From Mortierella sp. BCC40632 (Eukaryota > Mortierellomycota > Mortierellomycetes > Mortierellales > Mortierellaceae), in assembly GCA_011634665.1 (NCBI GenBank), contig WAEK01000028.1, positions 310,001 through 374,000 of the forward strand: DNA of 64,000 nucleotides. The letters run 5' to 3'. The position numbers and the translations under genes are program-made. Shown piece after piece: positions 12,272 to 32,786 of the stretch. Within the stretch, counting starts at the first letter, position 1; each line of letters opens with the position of its first letter. The notes beneath the pieces were generated by a model. That model ran no database searches. It was not told the origin of the DNA and saw only the letters and a program-made list of their open reading frames with translations.

Positions 12272-15200
12272 ATGGCCATCCTTCCTTTAGCTCCTTTTCA
12301 GTTCCAGCATGTCACCCATCCTGGATCCCCAGTATCATTCTCAGACCCACACTTCAAACAAAACATGATTCAACCCTCTGTAGACAGGACAATTGTCCTC
12401 AACAGTGCCCCTGCTCCTTCTACCGCTCCTTCTTCAGGATCCAAGAAGCAAAAGACAACACCACCCTGCGACCGCTGCCGACAGAGGAGGGTATGTCGTT
12501 ATCTAATCGATCGTGCACTGCCTCTTGGAAAGAAATGACTGTATCACCATCACCTCGATATCCGAACAACTCTCCTGCGAAGCAATTCATATCTGGTTGG
12601 GTGACGTGACTAGAGCCCCCGGGACAGTCGCGCGAATGGTGCTGGTGGTGCTGGTGGTGCTGGTGGTGTACCTGTTCAGGATTATGGAGTGACGCGTCGT
12701 CGCGTGCTGGGGGACATGGAGGTCACAACGTCTCTACACTGATTTGTGAAACCACCGTCAGACCTTTGAAAATTAACAATCAGCTCGTCTTTTGCCCTCT
12801 ACCCCTCCCATGATCTCATGATTCTATGGAGAATAGATAAAATGCGATCGGCTTGAGCCAACGTGTTCTTCCTGCATAAAATACAAAGCAAATTGTATGC
12901 GTACCTTTTTCCCTGCAGGAGCTCCCCTTTCAACTGTCTCTGTCGACTCAATTGGAGCTGCAGGCCTTCGTATTTTGACCTCGGTCGGAAAGCGGGATCG
13001 ACACCTCTCTGAAACCGAAATTCTTGATTCATGTCTACGCGATGTACAATCTCTTCAACTGAACCGCCTTCGTCGAATCGAGATGTTCTTTGATCGACTC
13101 AACATTGACGAAATGCGCCTGGATGAGCTCGGGTGGCTCGCTGAACAAATCAAGGCAAAACAGACTGGTGCAAGTTCAGGAGGGATACAGTACACTCTAG
13201 AGGAGGTAAAATGGCTTCTTCGTATCGTTACAGCAGCCGACAAAGTAGATGTAATCTCGTTGGGATACTAAATGCACTGGTAAAACTTTAGATCGCGGAG
13301 CAACTTGGACGGAGTACCCCAGTGTCCTGGATTAAACAACTCACGCCTCTCTTGCTGGCCTCAGATCGTGTACAGCAAGTGCCTTCAGTCACTCCATCAA
13401 TACCAAAGGTACGAGGTCGGCCTTGCTTGCAATAATGTAGCTCTTGTGCTCCAAAAATGTCATGTCTTTGATTAATAAATGTTTTCCCTTCTGGTCCCCC
13501 ATCATTCTTTGCCTTTGAAAAGAATACGTCCCCGGCGTCTTCTTCCTCAGGGGCTCCAGCCAGGGCAGCTATAGAAGCAACCCTCTCAAGTTCTGGTGAA
13601 TTCACATGCCCTACTCCGGAACCAGTATCTTTCCCCACAAAGGTGCCACTCTCCATTCTTAATAAGACTATGTTTGAGCTTTCAGTCTATGATCGAACAG
13701 AGTACCTGGGACCTGTTGCAGGCACACGAGCTTCGAATTGGTCTGAGGAGATGAGGTTCCCTCTACCCTGGCTTATTCCAGAACCGCAAGTTGAAGAGTC
13801 GCTCTTAGTGTTTCCTCCAATGGAGTGCATGCTGGAGCTGATCGAGTGGATGATTCTCAGTCCGCTCTACACCTACTTTCCTATCTTGACAAAGGCTAGC
13901 ATCTTGAATGCCCTCTCGTCAGCACTTCCTGGTTCTGAACTACCCACAGATGCAACAGGAGGAACCGGTATGGAACCTAACACAGGCCCTGAAGGTAGCG
14001 AAGTACCGGGACGAATCACTGGACGAGTGAGTGCCGTGTTCCTTCTCAATGCAATCTTTGCCTTGGGAGCAGCTTATCGGTCAAATGCCATCAAGACAAA
14101 ACAGACACACAAACTTTTGGAGAATATCGATGACAAGGATCAGAGCATGTATGATAGCCAAGTCTTTTTCAACAGGGCCCAAGGTATGCTTACCCAGTTT
14201 TTGTGTCCAAGGACTTGAGATATCTTCTTGTGAGTGAAATACAGCCTCAATCAGCTCTTCGGACTGACAATGATGTTTATTTCTCCTCAGCTCTTACACT
14301 ACATCTCCTTGATCAGCCACGTGTGTCAACCCTTCAAGGACTTTTGCTTATGATGAAGTGCCCCGTCCTTCCTGGGATCCAAAACTTGTATCGAGAGCAG
14401 GCCTGTGCCATGGCGCTCTCTCTCGGCCTTCACCGCGACCCAGCACCATGGACACTTTGCCAGTCCGTAATTCAACTCCGCAGAAATGTTTTCTGGAGCT
14501 GCTATGTGGTCGACGCGTCGTATAGTCTGAACTCTGGATCCCCTGAGCGGTTCCCAGACGATTACATCACAGTAGAGTTCCCAAGACTTCCCTCTCTTGA
14601 CCTTGGAGATGATATCGGTGAAATCGAGACCGAAAACGAGACTCATCGTATCGGATTCTTGATCGAACAAGCAAAGCTGTGGAGGATTGTCAAGAAGATT
14701 CGTCGATGTGGGCAGACATCGAACAAGTATGGCGACCGATACTTTGAAGACCCGCATCTATTCAACCTTGAGAACTCAAATGACCCCCTCCGAAGAGGCA
14801 AAGAGTCCGATTCAGCCATCCATTCACCCTTGTCGGGCCAGTCAGCCACGTCTCCTCCGTTGGGTCCATTGCCCTTTGGGTTGTCAAAGTCACCAAGCAC
14901 TACAAAGCCTCCTAACTGGATGTGGCGTGCCGATTCTGCCCGACGCATTCTCGATGTTGAGCTGGCTCAGTGGCAAATGGAGCTCCCATCGTATCTCAAG
15001 TTTGATTTTGCTTTGACACGTGTGTCTGACCCTTGCCCTTTCCTTGTGAGAGTCAATGGCCTGGGAGGTAAGCGAAAAAAAAAAAAAAAAAAACAAAAAC
15101 TCAGCAGGATAAGATCCACAGTGTAGAAACTATGGCAGACACTAATCTTTTCACATTTGTCTATAGCTATGTTGCAAATCATCTTCAACGAAGTCTTGAT

Positions 15201-17946
15201 CCTCCTTCATCATCCGTTCTTGGTCCTTGCCAACTCACAAACTCAAGCAAGCCGTGAGCAGAGTTCCTTCCCTACTCGCCAACCAAAGTCTAAGCCAGGG
15301 CCTCAGTCCATGAAAGGCCCACGCTCTAGGCGATCGAGCTCTTCGGCTAGGTTCCCTCTAGGCAACGGTACATTGTCAAATGACGAGGCGCTTGGTCAAG
15401 CAAACCGCACGCTCCCTCCATTCCTCAACAGTTGTACCAAGGCAGCTGAGGCCATTACTTTCCTCATTGATCATCTCCTAAGGACTACACCAGAGTGGCT
15501 AGCATGTCACAATGAGATTGAGTCAGCCATTCATATCGCCGAAAGAGTCCACGCTTTGAATGTTGACTTGTCGGTTAATGCTGCGCCTGGTCTCTCATCA
15601 GTTAGCAATGTTAACTTGTCCGGTCGTACCAACAGGGCGTTTGCATTGACCCAACTCCAGAAAACCCGCTCTTTCAAGAAGGTGATTGCAGAGCTGGACC
15701 AGTTCACCATGTCGGATGGGTGCAAGCCAGAACTTATGACGAAAGAAATCTTGGAGAATGGCTCAGCAAGAGAACAACTTGTCAAGTGTATGAAGCGACT
15801 CTTGGTACAAAAGCGAGGACCTAGTCATTATCGACTCCCAAGGAGTAGTGCGGACTCAAATGGATCAAGTTCTTTAGGGATGGATGACTTCGGAGCAGAG
15901 CGAATCACTGGAGAGTCTGGACAAGAATTTTTGGAGATGAGACTCGCCTTCTTGGATCAAAAGATATGGTTGCGATACTATAATATCTCTGTTCAAGACG
16001 GTTTAGAATCCAAGCATGGAGATGAAAACTGGGTGGAGATCCTTTCCCCGTTTGTTCCACCATCTGAGAAAGAGTTTGACTCGGATGGAGATGATATATT
16101 TGATGATTTGCAGTCTCCTTTTGGAAGCACCTCGCTGGACGAGATGTCAGCTGCAATTTTTGGGAAAAACATCCATTCTCTGGCGGAACACACTACAACA
16201 TCCATTGAGGGTCAAGGACCACTGCTCAAGTCAGATCCTGGACACCAGTGGGAAAGAAGCAGTATTGACAGCTCAAGTGGGTTGGAAGAGACTATGAATC
16301 CATCGCAATCCTCATCGGATGCATTGATGGAGATATTTAGCAGCCCCAACCCCTCAGGCATGGCAACCTTTTCGGATCTGGTTGCTGGATCAACCTACTA
16401 TCCTAATCAACAGCAGTTTGTCAGCAAGAAGGAGCTTGTGAGAGATCACGGAAGCATAGAGCCAGGGTATGAGGTACCTCTCTTTTATACCGGATCATTC
16501 GGAACGCAGGACGTCTCACTTGATGGATTTGACGGGATCGAACCATCGCTCTCACTGGATAGCTCTTCTTCACAAGGGCAAGGGGGCAACAACCCTGTCC
16601 TATTCCAACACAATCAACAGCGCCGTGCTTTCCACAATGCTCCTCATGCTCTACAACTCTCACATGAACAAGCACGCCAACAGGTGCTCCAGCAACAGCC
16701 GCCAACCACAAGTCCTCAGTACCCATCACAGCAGCAACAACCACGACAACAACAGCAAGCACTCCAACACGACCAACGTGGTGCTTTCTCAGGGTTTGAC
16801 CTGAACGGACCAACGCTCAACCATCCAATCTCGTCTCCTGTTTACTCTGCCCCAGGATCGCCCAATCGTCCAGGCAGACCTGAGGCCAATGCAATCGCAA
16901 TTGGTTTAATGCAGGTGTCGGCGCCGCCTCTTCAATTGCAATCCCAAGCGCAACTGCCTATGGCTCCTGGACCATACCTTGGGCTTTTACAGGATCAATA
17001 TACAAACCAGCATGTACCGTCCCATCCTCAAGGACAAAATCCTCTCCAGGCGATGCAGGCTCTTAATCAGCCACTGGTTCCGACTCTTGGATCTAATGGA
17101 GTTCAACAGAGTATCGCTAGACCGTTCTATGGAATGCCTATGGGAGGATTCATGGCACCTTCACTAGCTGCTTTGCCTGAGATCAGCAGGAATATGCACG
17201 CAAATAGATCTGCGACCCCAGTCTCGACTATCCAGAGATCTGCTTACATTCCCTCCACCACAATGACTGCCGCTTCTCAACCTTCAGCAACATCCTGGGC
17301 AATGGAGGCCCGTGACAGTGCGAGCACTACGGCGACATTTTTAACCAAGTCAGAGTCAATCTCGCCTGCCTTGCCTCCATCCCTTGATTCATCTGTCCCC
17401 ACCTCGCCCCTGACCCAGTCTACGTTCCGAATGATGCTCTCACCTACATCAGACCCATTGCAAGGCCTCTCTAATCAATTGAATTCGTGGGAAGGTCTCT
17501 CAGGAGCCAAGAATGGAGCCGTGAATAGGGGTTTTGCTCAACAGCAGGACTCCTTGCAACAACAACAACAACAACAACAGATCCCAACTCAGTCTAATTT
17601 GTTTGCTGTGGATTCTGGAAGTGGTAATACGAGTCCCAGGATTGTTGTGCCTTCGCAAACTCTTCCGATTACGACCGTCACTACCACCACCACGACCGTA
17701 ACGAGCGCCTTGAACGGTGCTCTGGCGTCGATGGATGGTATCGAAGCAAGTAGTCTTGGAGCAGGCAGTTTGTTAGGCCATGGTCATATCTCTGCGGTTC
17801 CAGAAGCGCCTTCGTATAATGATTACGCCACAACTAATCCCGCAGACCCGTCCCAGATCTTCCATGCTCAGGCTACTGGGAAGGAGGCAGTGACCAGGAT
17901 CGGCGGGTCCACTGCTCTGACAGCACGAGGAGTTGCAGGGTTCTAG
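12272..17946 (+). CDS. Zn2Cys6 fungal transcription factor, large (about 1655 aa)
   Basis: DNA-binding nuclear regulator. Exons: 12272-12490, 12837-13250, 13292-13408, 13523-14183, 14291-15067, 15167-17946; all phases agree. The binuclear cluster lies at residues 66-93 with CX2CX6CX6CX2CX6C spacing (CDRCRQRR in exon 1, IKCDRLEPTCSSC in exon 2). The first intron therefore splits the zinc cluster. A fungal-specific middle domain is visible in exon 5 (YREQACAMALSLGLHRDP, then RRNVFWSCYVVDASYSL and PDDYITVEFP). The last exon encodes about 900 residues of low-complexity Ser/Pro/Gln sequence with Q runs, a likely activation region. Intron 2 is only 41 nt, with a TACTAA branch-like motif. The start is the first in-frame ATG (context aacaATGgcc). 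Target genes cannot be inferred. Confidence 0.9.
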
Positions 17947-18252
17947 TGCCCAATCCACCGCTGCTTTATGCGCTGGAACGCACCTGTTTTTCTTTTTTTT
18001 TTATTTCTTTATTTCTTTTCCTTTCTTTTTAATTGGACATGTCGAAAAAGAAGAAAGAGTAAAGTATTACGCCACTTTGGGGCGATACGTAGGATGAGAT
18101 TGTTACTCCCGGCCCGGTTTTTCCTGCTTCATGTACGTCCTGAATACTTTTCTTTTCTGAACTCTCCAGTCCACATAGTTTTCATACACGATTCTTTCTT
18201 TCCTTTACCTCCACATTCCCCCCTCCTCCTCTCCTCTCTCTATCACACACAC

Positions 18253-18310
<58 letters not shown>

Positions 18311-18636
18311 CCCTTGTTCTAAATGGTACTCTTGAGTAAGACTTGTACTTTGTTCCCTTTGATCTCTACCATGTTGGTCGTCCAAAAAAAAAAAAAAAAA
18401 AAAAGACAAGATCTGAAAGCAGTATCCTCAAATAAATGACTAAAATAAAAAAAAAAAAAAAAAATGTAGAGCTATCAAGTATATAGTTCAACAGGTTTGA
18501 ACACAAGTGTAGAGGGCAGGTAGTGGAGGGAGGGGGAAGGATTCTTGCTCTGCAATTCAGATTAGCATGTATTAGTTCCGGTCCTGTCCTCTTGGTTTTT
18601 GGTTTTTTTTTTTTTTGTGTGGTGACCCTCAGTCTT
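17947..18636. other. Convergent 3' intergenic region with long poly(T)
   Basis: Lies between the 3' ends of the Zn2Cys6 gene (+) and the RPP30 gene (-). No coding sequence seen. It contains T54 at 18257-18310 and A runs near 18383-18402 and 18448-18464, beside likely poly(A) signals for both genes. Confidence 0.7.
18257..18310 (+). repeat. Poly(T) tract, 54 bp
   Basis: Uninterrupted run of 54 T. It may be under- or over-called in the assembly. Confidence 0.9.
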
Positions 18637-20330
18637 CTATACTCCTGTCTCGGCCTCTACTTTTGGTTTCTTCTCTGCCGCACGTGTCTTTTTCAGATTG
18701 ATCTTTTTGCGCTTGTTACCCAACTTCCATTGCTCTGTGGTTTCAAGTGATTCTGAAGGCTCTGCGGAGAACACAGCTTTTGTAGTGTTGCGACGAGTTT
18801 CTGTAGTGTCCCACAAAGAGGCGGAGCGAGTGAGAGAGAGAGAGAAAGAAAGAAAGAGAGAGAGAAAGAAAGAAACATAAGGCATCAGCAATCAAAATCT
18901 CCAAAGGAGTGTAGTATGGATCAGGACATCATTACAATCAATCACTTCTGTTGTTGGAAATTACCTGCATGAAAGAGTACGGCGCGACAGTTTGTGCTTA
19001 GACAATCCTTGGCCATAGATTGGTTAATACCAAGTAATGTTGCGCTATCGAATAACAACAACAGCAACAACAACAACAACAACAAAAAAAAAAAATAGTC
19101 GTCAGAACTTGACTTATAGTCGGCCCCTCCAAGCTTCCTCTCTTTGGTTTAAGGGTGACTCCTTACAAGTTAACCATGTCATAGGGTCCGCGTAGTTCCA
19201 TAGCCTTTCGTGCTTGTGAAGTGATAATCAAGTTCCGACCTCTTGTCACACGGATCAAACTCTTTGCATTCATGATCAAATTTCGCCTAGCAGATGCGTC
19301 TAAACCGAGGAAGGATAAGGGATGAGAACGATTGGTGAGAAAAAGTTAGATCCGAGAAGAGGATGCAAAAAAAAAAAAAAAAAAAAAGCATTCTCTCCTC
19401 ACACTCCCATTTCCTAACCTTTGAGAGCAGCACTGTAGCAAATCTCGAAAAAGATTCCACGCTCGACCGCCTGACCGACTGTTGTGTGTTTCAAATAGAA
19501 TGGTATCTTTGTGGACATGTCGAAAGAAATAATGTCGATATCGAGCGTAGAACAGGCGGACTGGAGCATTTTCTCGGAAGTAGGCTGGACCGCTAGGATA
19601 TCATACGAGAGAATCTGAGGATTGCTTCCACTCTTTTCAAGAAAAATAAAAAGTTAAAAAGAGACGGAGAAACGGATTAATAGTGATAATAAAAAACGGA
19701 GTAGCAGGTGGAGGGTATCGTGTGAATAAACTAAAAGGGACAGATAGAGAGGAATGCGTTTGCGGAGGAAATTCTTTGCTACAAGACTTTTTTTTTTTTT
19801 TTTCCTTTGATTGGCCCAACCTACCAAACCATAGTTCTGAGCAACGTCTTCCAAGACCATAGTCAACCTGGAGTATTGCTTCAACCGGGTCACAGGAAGA
19901 TCCATCTTTGGTCATTGGGTTAAAAAAAAAAAAAAAAAAAAAATGCAAGTCAAGCCCAAAGGTTAATACATTTTCTCTTCTTTTATCCAGACTGCAATAT
20001 TTTCAGAGATTATGTTGTAGGTTGACTTGCATCGTCGTTCGCGAGCTTGCCGTTGACTTCATTGTTGAATGCCACCGCTTGGTATCCTACTATTGTCCCA
20101 GATCAAAAGAGGATATCGACAAGAGATTAGGCAATGAAAGCTAGAGCCTCATAAAAACGTAGTATCCGAAAGAGAAAAGATGAAAAGGCGGTAGTAGTGA
20201 TGGTGATCTTGGTATCAAAGGGGGACGTACAGTGGACGAGTAGCTCGATCCTCTTGCGCAACTCGAGCTTCTCTTGACCGGCCGCTGGCCCGGTCACTGC
20301 CGAGATTGGCACGTTCAAATCATAAAACAT
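18637..20330 (-). CDS. RPP1: Ribonuclease P/MRP protein subunit RPP30 (Rpp1)
   Basis: Protein subunit of nuclear RNase P and RNase MRP, acting in tRNA 5' maturation and rRNA processing. Minus-strand exons: 20330-20231, 20089-20031, 19905-19825, 19632-19419, 19299-19167, 19044-18965, 18800-18637. They total 831 nt, giving 276 residues, close to the usual length of about 270. Family landmarks in order: MFYDLNVPIS at the N-terminus, LGYQAVAFNNEVNGKL, RLKQYSRLTMVLED, ILAVQPTSEKMLQSAC, DIDIISFDM, AVERGIFFEICYSAALKD, ARRNLIMNAKSLIRVTRG, and RGPYDMVNFATLLGI, ending in a basic tail. Intron 2 has a GC donor (GAT/gcaagt), forced by reading phase. It is divergent from the TBCD gene, sharing about 700 bp. 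Confidence 0.93.
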
Positions 20331-20662
20331 GTGGAAATGGCTCCTGTTCTGATGGTGGAATCCTGACTATTTAGGGTGATGAGTGGGTGATGGCCTTAAT
20401 AGCGAGAGTATCCCGATTATTCCAGAGCCCAGATGCCTTGTTTCGTGTTGATGAACGAGTCTACAGTTGCTGAGACGCCCAGTCCATGCCAAAACCCTGC
20501 AGCCTCCAAAAAAAAAGGCAAGCACAGACGCATAGGTGGCTTTTTTTTTTAGGCAAACCAGTCCCGGAAACCAAATTGGCTTTTTCGCAGCAGAAATCGT
20601 TGGACCAAAGAGCATCCTGTTGTACACACGCGTAGGAGACGCGCGCGTGCCCCTGTCAATTA

Positions 20663-20699
<37 letters not shown>

Positions 20700-21037
20700 A
20701 CTCTCTCTCTCTCCCACTCTCGCCCACCGTCTTGCTCTTTGCCCTGGGAATCGGCTCTCGTTCAAATACCCAGTTCAGGTTTATATAAATACAGCCAGCA
20801 ACTCACCATTTCCTTCTCCTACTCCTCACCTCATCCTTCCTTCTTCCCTTGTTCACTCCATCACCAGACCATTGCAAGAAAAGAAAAAAAAATAAAAGGC
20901 CATCTGCGCCCCGCCCCTTCTCCAACTGACCCTACTCATCCTCCGAAAACTTCTACATTCAGCACCTCGCTCTTCCTCTTGCTTCCTCAACAACCACCTT
21001 TCTCCTCCCGACCTTATTCACGACCATTGCATCATCC
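20331..21037. promoter_or_regulatory. Divergent promoter region RPP30 / TBCD
   Basis: This 707-bp region separates the start codons of two divergent housekeeping genes. It holds a (CT)n tract at about 20661-20696 on the TBCD coding strand and a TTTATATAAATA element at 20779-20790 that could serve as a TATA box about 250 bp before the TBCD start. CT-rich leader sequence follows to 21037. Confidence 0.5.
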
Positions 21038-26234
<5,197 letters not shown>

Positions 26235-26266
26235 GAAAATGGAGAATTCAGTAGCGAACTTTGGTA

Positions 26267-26268
<2 letters not shown>

Positions 26269-26336
<68 letters not shown>
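26269..26336 (+). repeat. Poly(A) tract, 68 bp
   Basis: Longest homopolymer in the window. It sits in the 197-bp gap between the convergent 3' ends of TBCD (stop 26232-26234) and the LRR gene (stop 26432). True length is uncertain. Confidence 0.9.
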
Positions 26337-26339
<3 letters not shown>

Positions 26340-26431
26340 GAGTGAAAAGAAAATATAAGCAGCTGTAAGAAAGTGATAACAGGGGTATGGTATACAAAGA
26401 GCTATAAAAAAAAATAAGGAAAAAAAAATGG

Positions 26432-29400
26432 CTATGGCTCGTAATAGTAACAACCAACCTTCTCCAGAATTCCCTCACGGATTTCTCCCCATCGTTCCCA
26501 CGGATGTCGGACCGTGTTCCAGGTCGTGGCGGCATAAGTCATGATCGCCTGGAACTGATTATCACTCAACAATCGACTCTGATCCAACTCGCGGAGAATC
26601 ATCTCCTTGATCTCCCAGGGTAAACCGGACATTGTCCCCCGTGGCCCTCCTCCTCTTCCTCCTTCTCTTTCTTCTCCTCCATCGCCGCCAACCGTGCCCA
26701 TTCCAGCCTTCGCCCCAAAGGAATGACGAAGGAACTGTCGATGCTCTTGATGCACCCAACTTTCTGCCGATCCAGGTCTCTTTTCCAGCAACTCATCCTC
26801 ACTCTCCTTTTCATACCCTTCTTTGTCTAATGGCGATGGTGCCAAGGCAATCTTCATCTCAGGAGTCAAGAGTGGTGGCGTGGGTAGGCCCGACTGAAGC
26901 GGAACAATTGTTTGAGTCAGAGTCGAGGTCATATTCTCTGCCTGCCCAGGCTCCTCCTTTATGCATGTCGTCGAGTCTGACAACTCAATCCCATTCACAG
27001 GACATGAAAGGGACAAGTATTGAGTTGTGGTCGTCACAGTCACCTTGGACGAGTAAGCATCCTCAGCAAACATCAAAACCCTTGCCGTGACTAAAATCTC
27101 AAAGCACAAGGTTCGAAGTTGAGTCGTTCGTCCAAGATTCAATCGGATATAATTCCGTAGCGTCTTGACAAGCTGTGCAATCTGTTTGTGTTCCCATTCT
27201 TGATCTCGTTCTGCTTCTCCGTTCATAAAATGGTTGGCAGGTCCGGTGGCTGTGCCATGGGTCACATAGGCCCCCCCAGGTTGTGTCGTAAAATGGTTCG
27301 ACAATGATTGAGACGCTCCTCCACTAGAACCACTAGCAGAGCTACCACTAGATGGTTGCAGACCAGTCATCGCTGGATGAGAAAGTGACATTGCAGGGAC
27401 CTGCAATGGCTGCGTAAGTGCGGCATGTGTCGGTGCAAGAACCTCTCCGACTTGGACCACAGCTGGTGGCATGTACGTGATCGGACTGGCCACCATGTTC
27501 TCGGAAGCAGCTGGGGGTCGAGATTGGGCCGAACTTGGACCCGCGCTGGGCTGGGATGCAAGCGGTGGAAACGATGATTGGTATTGTTGGGGTGGACGGA
27601 TCAAAGAAGAACGATCCTGTTCCGGGTATGTGTGGTACTGTTCGTTCTCATTCTCTAAGCCCGCAAAGACTTCACCTCGCCCCAGATGACCTGTCATATT
27701 ATGCGCGTGAGCTTCGGCGTCAACTCTCAAGTCCAACAACGTTGTGTTGATACGCATAGCCGAGATCATGGTCTCGAGACCCACGCGACTTGGCCCAAGG
27801 TCATTATCACTTAGGTCGAGCTCCTCAAGCTTGTTGTTCAGATTAAGCATCTGACCCAAGGCAAGGAAGCCCATATCCCCGATGCAATTGCAGCCCAAGC
27901 CAAGTACGCGGAGGGACGAGTTCACACTGAGCTTGACGGCCAACTTAAGCACACCCGTATCAGTCAACTGGCAGTCATAGAGGTTGAGCGTGACAATGGG
28001 GCAAGAGTGCGACTTGAGAGCCTCGGCCAAGTAAGGGACTCCGACATCAGTGACCTTGGCTCCGCGTAAGTCTAGACGAGTGACACGAGACTGAGGCAAA
28101 ACCAAGATCTTGCACATATCTACACCTCCGGCAAAAGTGAGTGGGTTCGCCTCCATATTAATGTCCTGTAGACATGGGCTGGTGGCCTCAAAGGCTGCCA
28201 GGATAGTGGAAGCACCCCAGTCCGTGATTAAATTGAAAGAGAGATCGATGTGGGTGAGAACTGTTCCTTGGATGACTTTGGCAATCGAAACACAACCGAC
28301 ATCGTTGACCTCATTGCTGGAGAGGTTGAGACGCCGAATGTTACAAGGTCGGTCCTTGGGTAAACGGACCATAATCTGCACGGGAAGATTTCATGGAATC
28401 ATTGTGCATAGGGATGCATGCACAAGGCAAAAAGTGCTGTTAGTTGAGAGAGGAAAACAAGTGAAGCAGGCTCTGTGTGTAAGGGGTGGGAGTGGGAAGG
28501 AGAGATGAGTACGAGGGGAGTGAGGTGGGTTGAACACACACACGCTTTCTCTTTCTGCGTGCGAGTGTAGGCGTGTGAGAGTGTGAATGCAAGATAGGAA
28601 GAGGAACAGAGAACTTGGGCGCTTTTGCGCTATTTTTCTTCTTTTATCAAACAGACCTGTTGAAGTGTGTGGACTCCTTTAGGACCCAGTCGGTTGTCGC
28701 TCAGGTCCAGCTCGACCAAAGAATGGTTCTTGTACATGCCCTGAAGCTGTGTAATGCCTTCAAAGTCGAGTCGATTACGTCCCAAATTCAGATACTGAAT
28801 ACGACAGTTCCTGTCGGCCATCAATCCACCGACCGCCTGTACGCCCCACACACCAAGATTCGTGTCCCAGAGATTGAGATGGACAAGACGCGTGTAATAC
28901 CTGCTAAAGAACACTTCATGAAGGTTGACAGGCGACAGAATATTGCCTGCAAGATTTAATAGGATATCGGGTTCACCCTGGTAGAATGTTCGGAGCAAGC
29001 TGTCGCCGTCGTCCACTTCGTCATTGTCCTGGTCCTTTTCCGCAGGGTCCGAGAAGCACGAAACGGGTGACTGGGCCTCGGGCGAGACAAGTCCTGTGGA
29101 AGGATTTGTGGTTTGTTTGGTCCAATGGTAATCCTGCGCATGCCCTCCTGCGGTCACGGCAGTAGCTACAGCAGCAGCAGCACCAGAGGAACTGTTCCGG
29201 GAAAAGTCCAATTCATCCCAGAGATCCTCATGCATATTGCCGTTCAAGATAGCGAGCGCCTTGGTGATGTTAACAGGCGGGACATGGTCATCGTAGAGTA
29301 TGTATTTGGTCTCGCTCGGGGGTAGGCATTCCTCGTAGTCAAAACCGTATTCGTCCATTTCGTCTTCCAGGTCAAGATGGTTCCGTGTCTCGATTTCTGC

Positions 29401-30201
29401 GATGGGTTCAAGACCGTTAGATAAGGGTGCACCAGAGCTCACCAGTGTTCTCAATCCATTGGGTCCAGCCTCGATAAGATGTTGGAATGCACTTGCGGTC
29501 ATCTCTGCTGGGGACGCGTTTAATACAGCAGGAGCGGTAGGAGTGGAAGCAGAGGCTGCGCCAGTAGCAGTGGTCGCAGCTGAGGCAGAGGCGCCAGTGG
29601 TTCCGACCCATGAAGCGCCATCGGGCGCAAAGGCTGTCGCTGAAGTGGCGGCAGTAGTTCGTAAGGAGCGGGTATTGGCATAAGAGACCGACCAATCCTG
29701 GAGCGGGTCGAGCGAATCTGTTGTGTAGTGAACAGCAACCTCCCGATGGGCTTGTAACTCGGCAGCGACCTCGACCTGCTCAATCTCGTCGTAGTAGGCC
29801 TGCAATTGAAGCTGTGTATGAAACTCGGCATCGTCGGGCTGCGAAAGTGCGCTTTGACAGGGAGGTTGGCCTGATAGGCTCTTGCCTTCAATGGTTAGTG
29901 GGATGTGTGGGGCGAAGCCCCTTGCTCCCGAGGAAGACGACGCGGAAGAGGAAGAGGAGGCAGACGACGACGAAGATGCTACAGATGAGAACTGAGTGTG
30001 GAGACCGTTGGAGGAGGAGGAGGAGGAGGAGGAGGAGGAGGAGGAGGAGGAGGCCGAGGGTATCGTGGTTCTCAGAGAGGAAGAGCCCGAGGGGCCAGCA
30101 TGTGATGTCGCAGCATAATCGAAGCTAGGGCGCGCAGGCTCCGACCTCGAGTCGTAGCTCTCGCTAGTGCTATCGTTAAACCTGCCTTTCCCCTTGTCCA
30201 T
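26432..30201 (-). CDS. Leucine-rich-repeat (ribonuclease-inhibitor type) protein, about 1162 aa
   Basis: Two exons: 30201-28657 (515 codons) and 28375-26432 (647 residues plus stop), joined in phase 0. The N-terminal third is low-complexity (long Ser runs, Ala/Thr-rich) with acidic patches such as DLEDEMDEYGFDYEECL. RI-type repeats span roughly residues 430-720, with units such as LVELDLSDNRLGPKGVHTL, IRRLNLSSNEVNDVG, LTHIDLSFNLITDWGAS, LRVLGLGCNCIGDMG and LEELDLSDNDLGPSR. A Ser/Gln/Pro-rich linker follows, then a Trp-containing C-terminal block (LPWEIKEMILRELDQ ... WNTVRHPWERWGEI). Such LRR arrays usually bind proteins or act as GTPase regulators, but no catalytic motif is seen, so function is unknown. 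The N-terminal LPWEI-type block slightly recalls an F-box, without enough support to call one. Confidence 0.85.

Positions 30202-32786
<2,585 letters not shown>

Noticed and set aside
10958..12609. Long open frames upstream of the Zn2Cys6 gene
   Set aside because: Driven by the CT- and CATC-rich leader. They overlap the true first exon in another frame and resemble no protein.
16680..16770. CAG/CAA repeats considered as a CRISPR-like or noncoding repeat
   Set aside because: In-frame glutamine codons of the transcription factor's activation region.
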